Below, piece after piece: positions 43,287 through 52,773 of a stretch of 64,000 bases of DNA. How positions within the stretch are numbered: the first letter of the stretch is position 1; each line of letters starts with the position of its first letter. Origin of the DNA: Rheinheimera aquimaris (GTDB taxonomy: Bacteria > Pseudomonadota > Gammaproteobacteria > Enterobacterales > Alteromonadaceae); contig NZ_JAJAVQ010000001.1 of the NCBI RefSeq assembly GCF_020531985.1, positions 744,001 to 808,000 on the forward strand, read 5' to 3'. Made by a program: the position numbers and the translations under genes. Below the pieces are notes generated by a model, which did not search any database, was not told where the DNA came from, and saw nothing but the letters and a program-made list of their open reading frames with translations.

Positions 43287-44747
43287 TTAATCTACGTTAG
43301 CACCTTTAACTTGTACTTTAGAGTCGTTATTTACGATAGCGCGCTCTGAAGTAGTATTGTCAGTGTAAGCAGCATAAACCAGTACGTCGTTCTCAGGTAC
43401 GTTAGTAGTAACCTGGAAAGAGAACTTAGTAACAGTAGCTGGTGAACCACCTAAAGCAGCTAACAGAGCTGGAGCAACAGAAGTTACTGAACCTGCTTTA
43501 GAAGTACCTGCTGGGTAGTTAGAAGCAATCACTGAACCGTCTTCTGCGAAGATATCCAGAGTGATGCTACCATCTTTATTGCCGTGGTTAGTTACGTTAG
43601 CAATGATACCGAAACGGCTGCCACCTACTACCATATATGGAACGCGAACTTGTGAACCGTTCAGAGTCCAAGCACCAGCATCTTTAGGACCAACAACCAG
43701 AGTTTGTGCGGTGCCTGCAGTGTAGTTGATAGTATTAGTCACAGTGTAAGAGCTAGCTGGGATAGCAGCTGGGGCCTTAGCACCTAAACCTTGACGAACA
43801 TCAAATGTAACAGTTACTGGAGTAGCAGGAGTATCAGTACAAGTAAATGTCATGCTATCTACAGTGAAAGTAACACCAGTTGCAGCGTCAGTTGCACCAG
43901 TACAGCCAGCGATAGATGCAGCTGCAGCGTTAGCCTGAATACCAGCAGTAGTAGTGTTGCTATCAACTACCCAAGAGAAATCACCATTTACTACGTATTT
44001 AGAAGAAACGTAAGTAACTGGGTTCAGGAAGTTAACCGCAGCAAGAGGGCCAGTACCGTCTGGATCATAAGTTGCGTTCTGAGCAACAGTTACGCCCAAA
44101 TCATCAGTAAATGTAGCACCAGTGAAGCTTAAACGACTGTCATTTACATCAACAACAGCATCTAACTTAGTAACAGCTGTAGAGAACTCAGATGCAGTGT
44201 AAACCAGTTTGAAGCTTGATTTAGTGCCAGCATCAATAGTAACGCCATTTGCAGTTTGCGCAGCGTAAGATACTGATAAACCATTAAGCAACTTAGATGC
44301 AGTAGCAGCAAAGTTAGCGCCTGCAGCGATTGTAAACTTCTGACCTACAGTAGTTAAAGCTGCAGACACTTCAGTTACACGGTAAGTTACAGATGTAGCA
44401 TCTGAACTTAACAGACCTAAAGTTACTGTTGCACCTGCTACGTTTGCTGCTGGAGTACCGTCAGCGTTCAGAGTATCAGAAGAGGTAACAGTTGTTTTGA
44501 ACTGAGTAGCAGCAATAGCGTCAGCTGAGAAAGTGAACTTAATGATATCACCAACAGCGTATTCAGCACCTAATGTAACTTCCAGATTTTCACGAGGAAT
44601 ATTAACTGTAGTTGCTGTATTTGACAGGCGCTCAGTTGAGAACGCAATTGCAGTGCTGTCATCAACGATATTGACTGCAGCAGCTGCATTCAGAGAGAAA
44701 CCAGCAACTGCAGCAGCCAGTAACGTCTTTTTAAAAGTAGTCTTCAT
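43287..44747 (-). CDS. Abundant exported protein, candidate S-layer-like substrate of the adjacent T2SS
   Basis: The 486-residue protein starts with a signal peptide (MKTTFKKTLLAAAVAGFSLN, cut near AAAA-VN). The mature part is rich in Ala, Thr and Val, acidic, and predicted beta-rich, with only two close cysteines (IAGCTG and FTCTD). Codons are strongly restricted (GCT, GTA/GTT, ACT), unlike its neighbours, which marks very high expression. ATG 44747 has GGAGA eight bases upstream; the ORF extends to 44783 without support. A consensus promoter, a long leader and a strong terminator complete the unit. It resembles S-layer proteins of Alteromonadales such as SLR4 in kind; I cannot align it. Confidence 0.62.
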   Translation of the reverse strand: MKTTFKKTLLAAAVAGFSLNAAAAVNIVDDSTAIAFSTERLSNTATTVNIPRENLEVTLGAEYAVGDIIKFTFSADAIAATQFKTTVTSSDTLNADGTPAANVAGATVTLGLLSSDATSVTYRVTEVSAALTTVGQKFTIAAGANFAATASKLLNGLSVSYAAQTANGVTIDAGTKSSFKLVYTASEFSTAVTKLDAVVDVNDSRLSFTGATFTDDLGVTVAQNATYDPDGTGPLAAVNFLNPVTYVSSKYVVNGDFSWVVDSNTTTAGIQANAAAASIAGCTGATDAATGVTFTVDSMTFTCTDTPATPVTVTFDVRQGLGAKAPAAIPASSYTVTNTINYTAGTAQTLVVGPKDAGAWTLNGSQVRVPYMVVGGSRFGIIANVTNHGNKDGSITLDIFAEDGSVIASNYPAGTSKAGSVTSVAPALLAALGGSPATVTKFSFQVTTNVPENDVLVYAAYTDNTTSERAIVNNDSKVQVKGANVD

Positions 44748-44845
44748 TAGAACTATCTCCAATTTCATGAAATTGAAACACATCGGCGTCTTGCCTTAGT
44801 TTCTTGTTTTAGTAAGAAAGTGGGTCGACCCAAATTCTTACACGT

Positions 44846-44873
44846 ATTCTATTACCGAAACAGCGTTTGTCAA
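44846..44873 (-). promoter_or_regulatory. Strong sigma70 promoter of the S-layer-like gene
   Basis: TTGACA (minus strand, 44873-44868), 16-base spacer, TAGAAT (44851-44846). The start would be near 44839, giving a leader of about 90 nt. Confidence 0.7.
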
Positions 44874-44922
44874 CGCAAAATTTTTACTTATTCGTCGTTA
44901 AGTTGTTTTTATTGCTTAAAAT

Positions 44923-46995
44923 TTAGTCCTGCAGTTTAAGGTGTTGTAAACCACTGTCCAGTTTGCTCTTTATCTGCAACCAATGATCAGGCTGATCTAT
45001 TACTCTTGGCGTAATAAGAATGATTAGTTCAGTTTTACTCGTGCTGTCTTTCTGACCACGGAATAAAGCGCCTAAACCTGGAATATCCCCAAGCAGTGGA
45101 ACCTTAGTATTTGATTTTGATGTATTTTCAGAAATGAGCCCACCCAACATAATAGTCTGGCCACTTTGTGCTAATACTTCAGTCTTCAAACTACGCTCAA
45201 AAATAGCCGGGCTACCGGCAAAGGTTCCCCCTTCTGTTGTATTAGAGATCTTCTGATCGATCTCCAACACCACCAAGCCCTGAGCATTTATTGTCGGCGT
45301 AACAGATAGCGATACACCAGTTTTTCGGTACTCTACATTTGTTGTTTGTGTTTCTGTGCCTGGATTAATACTGGTGCTACCGGCAGTGGGTACGTCGGTA
45401 CCTACATTAATACTGGCATTCACACCGTCCCTTACAACCAAAGTAGGGTTAGATAGCACATTAACCTTAGTTTTAGACGCTTTCAGATTTGCCAACAGCT
45501 CTTTGCCAATGTCTACATAGGATAAACGTAAGCCGCCGAATTCACTAACGCCAAAAGCACCTTTGGTGCTGTAGCCAAATTTACCGTTTTGAATCGCAAA
45601 CTCCAATCCCATAGACAGCTCATCAGTTAACGTAACTTCTGCAATGGTTGCTTCAAGTAGTATTTGCTTGGGCATAATGTCTAAACGCCTGATCATCGGT
45701 AGTAATGACTGATAGCGAATGCCAGAGGTGTAAAAGATTATAGTGTTGGAGCGCTCATCTACAGTCATAGTGATATCTTCACTCGACACCGTCATTGACT
45801 GCTTGGTGCTATTACCGCGCGACCTGGAGTTTTGGGTTTGTGGCGTTTCACTATTAAAAGCACTGGCGGTGTCGCGGCTTTGATTACCAGAGCTGTTTAC
45901 CATGCCACCAGCCTGTGGGTTTATCAGTGGAGCCACTGATGCTCCCAGATCAGTGGCTCTGGCAAATCGTGGGTGAAAAATATAATAACGCTTTTGCGCA
46001 CCCTCACTCGGCTTATCAAGTTGCTTAGCCCAGTAATCAACCCGTTCAATATATAACGGCTCGCTGCCAAACAGGGCTACAGCACCAATTTGCTCCAAGG
46101 GAACCAGAACTATGTTAGATTTTGGGTTAGCTCCGCTGTCAGTGGCGATTCCCTCCGACATTAATAGCCGGCTTACTTTGTCGATGAACTCGTCAGGGCT
46201 AACGTAAGTCAATCTCAAAATACCAACATTGCGACCGCGGCTGGCAGGCATATCGAGCAAGTCAATCAAATCTAAAGCCCGCAAAATTTCGGACCGCTCT
46301 GCTTTGATAAATAGCATGTTTTTCTCGAAGTCTGGCGTTATAGTGGCATTAACCAACTCTCTTAACGTGCGTTCCAGACTTATATTCATACCATATTTAA
46401 TAGGCACGATTTGCATCACTTGCCCTACTACCTGCGGTACATCCTGAGGATTACGTCCTATACCAATAGCCGTAGATGAGGATTTATCGCCCTGCTTAGA
46501 ATGAACGAAGTAGGTATTGTCGCGCAAAGAAATGGCGATGCCGTTACTATCCAGAATTTGTGCACTGAGTAGATATAACTTACGGCTGGATACCGATTGC
46601 TGTAAGTTTAATGTCACTGGTTGTTGTAATGTAGAGATACCATCTGCAACAACGTAATTCAGCTTCAGAATGTCACCAAGCACCGAGTGAATAAATTGCT
46701 CTGCAGGTATTTTGTCAGCAGCGAAACTCACTTGATCTGTGTTGCTAAGTGAGCTGGCAGCAGCCTCCTGACTTCTTAAAACTGCCTTATCGCTCTGTAA
46801 GCTGCGAAGTGCTGTATATCCCTGATCGTTCGGTACTGAGTTTTGCACCTCAGCTTCGTCGGACGAAAGTATCGGTCCAGCTTCTCCAGCCGCCAGTCTG
46901 GAAGAATGTACCCTGTAACTGTCATCATTCAAAGCACAACTAGATAGCAAGGCGCTAGCAGTTATCGCGGCGATCAATCTGTTTAAATTATTCAT
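44923..46995 (-). CDS. gspD: Type II secretion-like secretin (GspD-like lipoprotein)
   Basis: The 690-residue protein has a lipoprotein signal (lipobox LSSC, Cys20), so it may not need a separate pilotin. N-domains follow (AEQFIHSVLGDILKLNYVV; VGQVMQIVPIKYGMNISLER; GRNVGILRLTYVSPDEFI). The secretin core is PKQILLEATIAEVTLTDEL, VGTDVPTAG, then VLAQSGQTIMLGGLISENTS, PLLGDIPGLGALF and ELIILITPRV. It forms the outer-membrane channel. It is the last gene of the operon, 2 bases behind the GspC-like gene, and is followed by the promoter of the S-layer-like gene. Confidence 0.88.
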   Translation of the reverse strand: MNNLNRLIAAITASALLSSCALNDDSYRVHSSRLAAGEAGPILSSDEAEVQNSVPNDQGYTALRSLQSDKAVLRSQEAAASSLSNTDQVSFAADKIPAEQFIHSVLGDILKLNYVVADGISTLQQPVTLNLQQSVSSRKLYLLSAQILDSNGIAISLRDNTYFVHSKQGDKSSSTAIGIGRNPQDVPQVVGQVMQIVPIKYGMNISLERTLRELVNATITPDFEKNMLFIKAERSEILRALDLIDLLDMPASRGRNVGILRLTYVSPDEFIDKVSRLLMSEGIATDSGANPKSNIVLVPLEQIGAVALFGSEPLYIERVDYWAKQLDKPSEGAQKRYYIFHPRFARATDLGASVAPLINPQAGGMVNSSGNQSRDTASAFNSETPQTQNSRSRGNSTKQSMTVSSEDITMTVDERSNTIIFYTSGIRYQSLLPMIRRLDIMPKQILLEATIAEVTLTDELSMGLEFAIQNGKFGYSTKGAFGVSEFGGLRLSYVDIGKELLANLKASKTKVNVLSNPTLVVRDGVNASINVGTDVPTAGSTSINPGTETQTTNVEYRKTGVSLSVTPTINAQGLVVLEIDQKISNTTEGGTFAGSPAIFERSLKTEVLAQSGQTIMLGGLISENTSKSNTKVPLLGDIPGLGALFRGQKDSTSKTELIILITPRVIDQPDHWLQIKSKLDSGLQHLKLQD

Positions 46996-46997
46996 AG

Positions 46998-47519
46998 TTA
47001 CTTCACGCTCTTATACTTTTCATCAGGAACCGCGGAATTGGGATTAAATAATTGCAACTGAACCTGCTCAGCACCATGCTGAAGCACTATATGCCGATGG
47101 TTAATATCTGTAAGCTCGATTCCATTAATATCAGCCCCCTCAGTCAATTGCACATACGTTATCGGCGTTCCTATGTGCTGCAAAGCCAAAACAGCAGTTG
47201 GTTGTTGCCGCTGATATATTGCCAGTAAAGCCACCGTTGTATCGCCAAGTACGGTTTTATCAAAATTGGCCAGGGCGGCGTTATTCGTCTGTTCTGTTTC
47301 ATTTGCATCGCTGTCTGCCGGAATACGCCACTGAGCGATCGTCGACTGCAGCGCTTGCGGTTGATAAGGAACGCCCTGTGGCAGAACAGAGAGTGTAGGA
47401 ATACTCAAAGACCGCTGCTCATCATGAGACGGCACATATACTGCACTTAAAAAATGCACAAGGCACAATGCGCCGGTTATTAACGCTGTTAGCAGCACCG
47501 GTTTATATGCAGCTTTCAC
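46998..47519 (-). CDS. GspC-like inner-membrane protein (HR domain only)
   Basis: The 173-residue protein has one N-terminal helix (VLLTALITGALCLVHFLSAV), a linker and a C-terminal beta-domain (TTVALLAIYQRQQPTAVL, VQLTEGADINGIELTDINHR) that looks like the HR domain of GspC. There is no PDZ domain, so it is shorter than typical GspC (~270). It may link the inner-membrane platform to the secretin. It overlaps the upstream gene by 4 bases (ATGA). A PilP-like role is an alternative. Confidence 0.68.
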   Translation of the reverse strand: MKAAYKPVLLTALITGALCLVHFLSAVYVPSHDEQRSLSIPTLSVLPQGVPYQPQALQSTIAQWRIPADSDANETEQTNNAALANFDKTVLGDTTVALLAIYQRQQPTAVLALQHIGTPITYVQLTEGADINGIELTDINHRHIVLQHGAEQVQLQLFNPNSAVPDEKYKSVK

Positions 47520-48067
47520 GACGCCTCCTGCAGCAGATAGTCTGCTTCAAACAACAACGTTAATTCGATTTCGCTATGCTGATTTAATGCTCCGCGCCAG
47601 CTGGCTTTAATGTCCCGAAACATAAAATGCGGGAATTGCTGTTCTATTTGGGTGTGCAGCAGCATAACGTTAGCCGCAGTGCCTTTTACACGCAGTGAAA
47701 CCCTACTGCGCTGCAGATTAAAAACCTGCAAGGGCGTGTCGCTCAGCCAATCGAAAAAGGTTACTGAAGCGCCTTGTGCAGTGGCCAGTTTTTGCAGTTG
47801 TTGCTGCAACTGTAACCTGTATTGTGAACTATTGGCCACCACCGGAAAGGGTTGCAATAACTGGTCAAGGTATTGCTGTTGTTCAGTCTGTAATAACGCT
47901 AATTTTTGCTTCTGCTGCAGTAATGCTTCAGAACGCTGCAAACGTTTGGTTAATGCATCTAGCTGCTGATATTGCGCCTGTTGTTGTTGCTGTAGCGGAA
48001 CAAGTACAAAGCGGGCAAGCACGAGTATCGCCAAAATAGTGAGCAGCAAAGGCTTATTCCGTAACAT
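47516..48067 (-). CDS. GspM/PilO-like inner-membrane protein
   Basis: The 183-residue protein has one N-terminal helix (PLLLTILAILVLARFVLVPL). A Gln-rich coiled coil follows (QQLDALTKRLQRSEALLQ) and then a ferredoxin-like domain. This is the build of GspM and PilO platform proteins. ATG 48067 has GGAGGG upstream and overlaps the preceding gene by 14 bases; the longer ORF to 48154 reads into that gene. Confidence 0.72.
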   Translation of the reverse strand: MLRNKPLLLTILAILVLARFVLVPLQQQQQAQYQQLDALTKRLQRSEALLQQKQKLALLQTEQQQYLDQLLQPFPVVANSSQYRLQLQQQLQKLATAQGASVTFFDWLSDTPLQVFNLQRSRVSLRVKGTAANVMLLHTQIEQQFPHFMFRDIKASWRGALNQHSEIELTLLFEADYLLQEAS

Positions 48068-49214
48068 CACTGCCCTCCGCCTGCTGCGCAATAGGCTGTT
48101 CCTGTTGTTGCACCAACAATATACTGATAACAAAAGCATCTTTGTCACGATCACGTCTTACTGGTGCGTCAAAACGTGCATCTGTTACTACATTTGAAGC
48201 CTGCAGGGTAGTAAGTACAGATGTTGCCTGGTCTGCTTTACCGCGAATGACTATACGCTCAGACTGGCTGGCAATGTCCTGCAGCTGAACACTGCTATCG
48301 TTCTGTAATAATGGCAAGACTATCTGCCAAACATGCGCAGTAAATTGCTTGTTTTCACGCAGTGCACGCAAGGTGTCTACATCATCACTGATCTTTTGCA
48401 CGCTCTGCTGTATATCAAGTAACTGATTAACACTGCCACCCAACTCAGCGAGCTGATCTTTTCTGTTATCGATCAACACACTGTAATATGCGGTTACCAG
48501 GACAATATAAAGCAATAATGAGACCGCAGCAGTAATAGCTATGGCTTTAAACGGCAACTGTATTTGTTTAACCTGAGGCCTGACTAAAACAGCCAGTTTT
48601 GCAATAACAAACACTGAGTTCGCCAGTGCCTGTACTAACTTATTAGCATAACTGTCAGCATCAACATGTTTTAGCGCTACCTGATCAGGTATGCCGTTGT
48701 TTAGTGCAAAGCTTGTAACATCTGGACAAAAAGCACCAATTTGCTGTGATACAGGAACCGCCGCTGCACTATATAAAAAATAACGGGCAAAGCTATCGCA
48801 TTGATAAATAGCATTGTCCGACTTCAGTGCATGCCAAAGTAACAACGATTCCGGGATCAACAACGTTAAACGGCTAAATTGCTGCAAGGTGTCCGGGTGG
48901 ATCACAATGGTACAGACTGAGCGACGTTGATCCTGCTCTGGCCCGATATAATGTAAAACACCAGCTTGCGGATATTCGGTATGCAATATTTGTTTCAGCT
49001 CGCTTAACTGCGCAACAGGATATAGGTGAATAAACTCCTGATAGTGATTGCGCGCTAAAACCACCACCGAGCCACAACTTTCTGAAGGCTTCAGCGTATA
49101 CCCATCGCCACTGAAGCTAAAACGGAATGCCGTTTTATGCCAATAGCTTATATTCTTCTGCAGTAACCACCGCATAGGCTTAGTGGTTAACTGTTTAATT
49201 AAGTGAAACTGCAT
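48054..49214 (-). CDS. GspL/PilN-like platform protein
   Basis: The 386-residue protein has a cytoplasmic ~220-residue part (residual actin-like fold), one helix at ~224-247 (IAITAAVSLLLYIVLVTA), a coiled coil (LGGSVNQLLDIQQSVQKIS), and a PilN-like periplasmic domain (DIASQSERIVIRGKADQATS). This is the GspL layout, linking the ATPase to the inner-membrane platform. It overlaps the gspK-like gene by 20 bases. Confidence 0.7.
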   Translation of the reverse strand: MQFHLIKQLTTKPMRWLLQKNISYWHKTAFRFSFSGDGYTLKPSESCGSVVVLARNHYQEFIHLYPVAQLSELKQILHTEYPQAGVLHYIGPEQDQRRSVCTIVIHPDTLQQFSRLTLLIPESLLLWHALKSDNAIYQCDSFARYFLYSAAAVPVSQQIGAFCPDVTSFALNNGIPDQVALKHVDADSYANKLVQALANSVFVIAKLAVLVRPQVKQIQLPFKAIAITAAVSLLLYIVLVTAYYSVLIDNRKDQLAELGGSVNQLLDIQQSVQKISDDVDTLRALRENKQFTAHVWQIVLPLLQNDSSVQLQDIASQSERIVIRGKADQATSVLTTLQASNVVTDARFDAPVRRDRDKDAFVISILLVQQQEQPIAQQAEGSDVTE

Positions 49215-50091
49215 TCATAATATCCGTTGGCGGGGTTCGCATGCGATATTCGTAAATATCAAAAGGTTGCTTTTGATATGGCATAAGCCGAAAAGTCATT
49301 TCGCGACTTAGTCTAACATCGCCATTTTGTACTGTGAAGTTTATTCTATAGCCCGGCCCGGTGCTAAACCGGTCAAACTCGTCAACTACCCTACCTGTTA
49401 CTGTTTCATATAACTGGCTGGTTAACTGCCCTTTTTCACGCGCGAGAAGTAATTCTTTATAGGCAGTATCGTCAAGACTTAATTGCCATAGCGCATCAGG
49501 TTGCTGGTTCAGATTCACGCCTTGAGGAAACAACGTCAGTAGTGGCCGGATATGTTGAAACAGCTCCGGTGTCACCCCCTTAACAAACAGCCACTCTTCT
49601 ATGTACTGTATTGGTGAGTTACGAATAAAGCCTTCTGCATAATCTTGTTGCTCTGCACCATCAAGACGGGGCAAGTTATCTTTATCCTGCCAATCAGCCA
49701 ACGCAGCAGCGAGCTGCCTGCCAAGAGCTGACGGGCCTCCATAACGCTCTGCAAAGCGAGTAAGCAGGAACTCAGGCGGACTTGCCGCGTTAAGCAGGCC
49801 AGACGTATCCTGAACAATCAGTTCAACGCCATTAAACTCAAAAGGCTGGCCATGAAAGTTCCATTGCTGCAGGCCCTCACTCTGATGCATTAGTGCTGGC
49901 TGCGTACTCAACATGGTGAATAGTATTTCGGCCTCGGCACTTTGTAATGCCATATTCGCAAAAGTGTAGTCCCGTACAGCTTGTGCCAGTTTTAAATGTT
50001 GTCTGGCCTGGTGATGCATCGAAAGCAGCATAACAGTGAGTATTGTGCTAAGCAGCAAAACCTGAATTAGTGCAATTCCTTTTTGCTTCAT
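49195..50091 (-). CDS. gspK: Minor pseudopilin GspK
   Basis: The 298-residue protein starts with a prepilin signal (MKQKG-IALIQVLLLSTIL) that lacks Glu5, as GspK does. It then has the large GspK domain (LIVQDTSGLLNAASPPEFLL, ALADWQDKDNLPRLDGAEQQ). GspK caps the pseudopilus tip with I and J. It overlaps gspJ by 4 bases. Confidence 0.87.
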   Translation of the reverse strand: MKQKGIALIQVLLLSTILTVMLLSMHHQARQHLKLAQAVRDYTFANMALQSAEAEILFTMLSTQPALMHQSEGLQQWNFHGQPFEFNGVELIVQDTSGLLNAASPPEFLLTRFAERYGGPSALGRQLAAALADWQDKDNLPRLDGAEQQDYAEGFIRNSPIQYIEEWLFVKGVTPELFQHIRPLLTLFPQGVNLNQQPDALWQLSLDDTAYKELLLAREKGQLTSQLYETVTGRVVDEFDRFSTGPGYRINFTVQNGDVRLSREMTFRLMPYQKQPFDIYEYRMRTPPTDIMNAVSLN

Positions 50092-50780
50092 ACCGGGTTC
50101 TCATAGTCAGCCAACGCATTAATGCGATTACGGTTGGCGATATCAAACTGCAAGCGGAAGTCACCTAGCTGTATTAACAACTTTTCCGGATGTAATCGCT
50201 TGACCAACGCATCATACTCATCGAACCATTGCGGTGCTTTAGATATAGCAACGTCAACATCGCCAGATGCGGCCATTTGGGTCGCCTGACTGTCCCAGCC
50301 ATAATAAGCAAAAGACAAAGACGGTAAATCATCTGCAATGACTGCCCGATAACTAAAAGGCAAGACCTGATCGGCGTCTTTGAGCACGGTATTTACCAGT
50401 GATGCTTCTTCATACACCAACCTAAAACGGCCATTATCATTAAGCTCACGAAATACCCGGATAACCGCAGGTGAACCAGTTTGATGAATAGGAGCATAAG
50501 TTACCGCAGTAAAACCTTCTTCACGCCCAAGAAAGTAATATGCCCTTCCTCCGTGGTTGGTAACAGACAGCGGCAAAGTAGCCTGAATGGCGTCGAGCAA
50601 TAATTCGGTGCCACGGAATGCCTGATAGCGCTGCTCTACTTTGGATAAATCACGTTTCCAGCTGTCAGTGTAAAGCTGATAGGCCGTAGCCGCTAACACC
50701 AGCATCATAAGCATGATGCTCATAGCGATTAACAACTCTATCAAAGTGAAGCCGGCTCTTAAACGCCCATAGGCAGCCAT
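50088..50780 (-). CDS. gspJ: Minor pseudopilin GspJ
   Basis: The 230-residue protein has prepilin cleavage RAG-FTLIELLIAMSIM with Glu5. The region after the helix (RYQAFRGTELLLDAIQATLP) is GspJ-like. It overlaps gspI by 22 bases. It is part of the tip complex. Confidence 0.85.
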   Translation of the reverse strand: MAAYGRLRAGFTLIELLIAMSIMLMMLVLAATAYQLYTDSWKRDLSKVEQRYQAFRGTELLLDAIQATLPLSVTNHGGRAYYFLGREEGFTAVTYAPIHQTGSPAVIRVFRELNDNGRFRLVYEEASLVNTVLKDADQVLPFSYRAVIADDLPSLSFAYYGWDSQATQMAASGDVDVAISKAPQWFDEYDALVKRLHPEKLLIQLGDFRLQFDIANRNRINALADYENPV

Positions 50781-51181
50781 GCCAGCTCCTTAAATTCAAG
50801 TTGCTCTGTCCTGCCCTGATATTCAAGCTGTAATTTTACCAACAACAGAAGAAAGCGCTCAGGCGGTGCAATAACGCTGCCGCTATTAAAGTCGAACTGC
50901 TCAGGGGCTGAACCACGCTTAATCACTTCTGCTTGCCAGGAGAACCCGACACCGTTTAGCTGCCCGCTACCACTGCGTGCGGTTTCCGGGTTATCTCTGA
51001 TTTGCTGACGCACCGACAGTGCTATCATGCGGGCAGGCTGCAACGTAGCGATAAGCCGCTCAGCTGATGCACTGTTACTTCGCAAAGAACTGATGGTCAC
51101 AGATGCAAGACTAAGCGCTGCGAATAAGATAACCGCCGCTATCAGCACTTCAATTAATGTCAGGCCTGACTGTCGGTTCAC
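50759..51181 (-). CDS. gspI: Minor pseudopilin GspI
   Basis: The 140-residue protein has prepilin signal RQSG-LTLIEVLIAAVILFA and a short GspI body (ALSVRQQIRDN; FSWQAEVIKRGSA). It lies 2 bases after gspH. It initiates the tip complex with J and K. Confidence 0.85.
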   Translation of the reverse strand: MNRQSGLTLIEVLIAAVILFAALSLASVTISSLRSNSASAERLIATLQPARMIALSVRQQIRDNPETARSGSGQLNGVGFSWQAEVIKRGSAPEQFDFNSGSVIAPPERFLLLLVKLQLEYQGRTEQLEFKELAWLPMGV

Positions 51182-51183
51182 GG

Positions 51184-51558
51184 CTACCCCTTCAGCGCAA
51201 GATGTTCTGTCCGGTTCAGCGTTTTTATTTCAATGGACTTAGTTGCTGTAAAACCATTGGCATTAAAATGCAGCGTTTGAAGAGGAAAAAAAATGTATTC
51301 AAAGCTAAGCACGATTTCTTCGCTGCCTATTCGCCTGCTAAGCTGCTTACCCTCGAACACAAATTGAATCGACTGGCCACGTAAGAAAGCGACTTTTGCA
51401 CTGTCGTTGATATACTGCTCAGCTTCAGCAAATTCAGCTGCGGCTTTGGTTTTATCTACCTGAGATATCATCAAAGGTGCAACCAGAGTCAGCACTGTCG
51501 TCATAATCGCTATAACGACTAACAACTCAATTAAAGTGAACCCCTTGCGTGTCTGCAT
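51184..51558 (-). CDS. gspH: Minor pseudopilin GspH
   Basis: The 124-residue protein has prepilin signal TRKG-FTLIELLVVIAIM. The GspH-type middle (AEAEQYINDSAKVAFLRGQS, then VFEGKQLSRRI) follows. ATG 51558 is preferred; the ORF also opens with a GTG two codons earlier. Confidence 0.82.
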   Translation of the reverse strand: MQTRKGFTLIELLVVIAIMTTVLTLVAPLMISQVDKTKAAAEFAEAEQYINDSAKVAFLRGQSIQFVFEGKQLSRRIGSEEIVLSFEYIFFPLQTLHFNANGFTATKSIEIKTLNRTEHLALKG

Positions 51559-51570
51559 AATCACCTGCAG

Positions 51571-52773
51571 TTACAATCCGACATCGGTTGCAGACGTAAT
51601 ACTGAGCATCATAATCACGACGACGCCACCCACGATGCCCCCCATGACCAGAATAAGCAGAGGCTCTAATAAACTGGTAAAACGGGTCACCCAGTCAGTA
51701 AACTGGCGTTGGCAACGCTGGGCAATTTCTTGAAAAATCCTCGCCAGCTCTCCACTTTCCTCTCCTACACTCAGCAGCGACGCAAAAAAGTCCGGGAATA
51801 AACGGGTTTGACGTAACGCAGAAGATAGCTGTTCACCACGCTTTATTTTGCCTATTGCGATTTGCATTTCTGCTCGAAGCTCAGCTTGTTTTATGTTGCC
51901 ATTCGCCAGATCCAACGCCTGATCCACCGCAACACCTGCTTGCAGCATCATGGCTAAACCGCCGTTAAAACGAATACGCTCAACCTGTAAAACAGCCGAC
52001 GACACTACAGGTATACGGATAGCAAGCCATTGCCAGCGCCGTTGAAATGCAGGGCGTTTACGGCCTTGTACTACCAAGACGCCCAATAAAACCAAAACGA
52101 CAAGTAGAATAAGCTGATACTGCTGCAACCAGGCAGAAGTGCTCAATAACATGGTTGTGTAAAAGGGTAAATCTTGTTGCCGCTCAAACATAGTCGCCAT
52201 GTTGGGCACGACATAATTAAAAATAAACACTACAGAAGCAATACAAACCAACAGAATAACCATTGGGTAAGTCAGTGCTTGTGAGATCTTTTTCTGCAGA
52301 TCGCGTCTGAACGCCAGGTCACTTGCCAATTGACGGAACACATCTGACAGCTGACCGGTTTTCTCGCCGATGCTGACCAAGTTGACGTACAAGGCATCGA
52401 AATAATCCGGGAAACCCGCTAATACCTGCGAAAGCTGCTTACCGCTGCGTAACTCCGTACTGATTTTATTCAGTAGCCTGGCAAGAGATGGCTTTTTGTT
52501 GGCTGACTTCAACAACTCTATGCCTTTGTCTATTTTAAGGCCAGAATCCAGCAGCAACGATAGCTCAGCAGTCAAAAACTCGATATCAGCAATACCGATT
52601 TTGTCGGTACTAAACAGCGCTGCCTGCTGATTAAGCTGTTCCTCTTTAACCGACTTTAACAACAAACCTTGCTTTTTCAGCAGTTGCTGAGCAGCAGACA
52701 ACGACTCAGCAGTAATGCTACCGCTTACTCGGGCGCCTGCTTTATCATATCCATTGTATTCATACTGGGGCAT
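51571..52773 (-). CDS. gspF: GspF inner-membrane platform protein
   Basis: The 400-residue protein starts MPQYEYNGYDKAGARVSG, typical of GspF. Two GspF domains follow, each with membrane segments (YPMVILLVCIASVVFIFNYV and LLEPLLILVMGGIVGGVVVI). It anchors the ATPase to the membrane. The start overlaps the gspE stop by 1 base. Confidence 0.92.
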   Translation of the reverse strand: MPQYEYNGYDKAGARVSGSITAESLSAAQQLLKKQGLLLKSVKEEQLNQQAALFSTDKIGIADIEFLTAELSLLLDSGLKIDKGIELLKSANKKPSLARLLNKISTELRSGKQLSQVLAGFPDYFDALYVNLVSIGEKTGQLSDVFRQLASDLAFRRDLQKKISQALTYPMVILLVCIASVVFIFNYVVPNMATMFERQQDLPFYTTMLLSTSAWLQQYQLILLVVLVLLGVLVVQGRKRPAFQRRWQWLAIRIPVVSSAVLQVERIRFNGGLAMMLQAGVAVDQALDLANGNIKQAELRAEMQIAIGKIKRGEQLSSALRQTRLFPDFFASLLSVGEESGELARIFQEIAQRCQRQFTDWVTRFTSLLEPLLILVMGGIVGGVVVIMMLSITSATDVGL

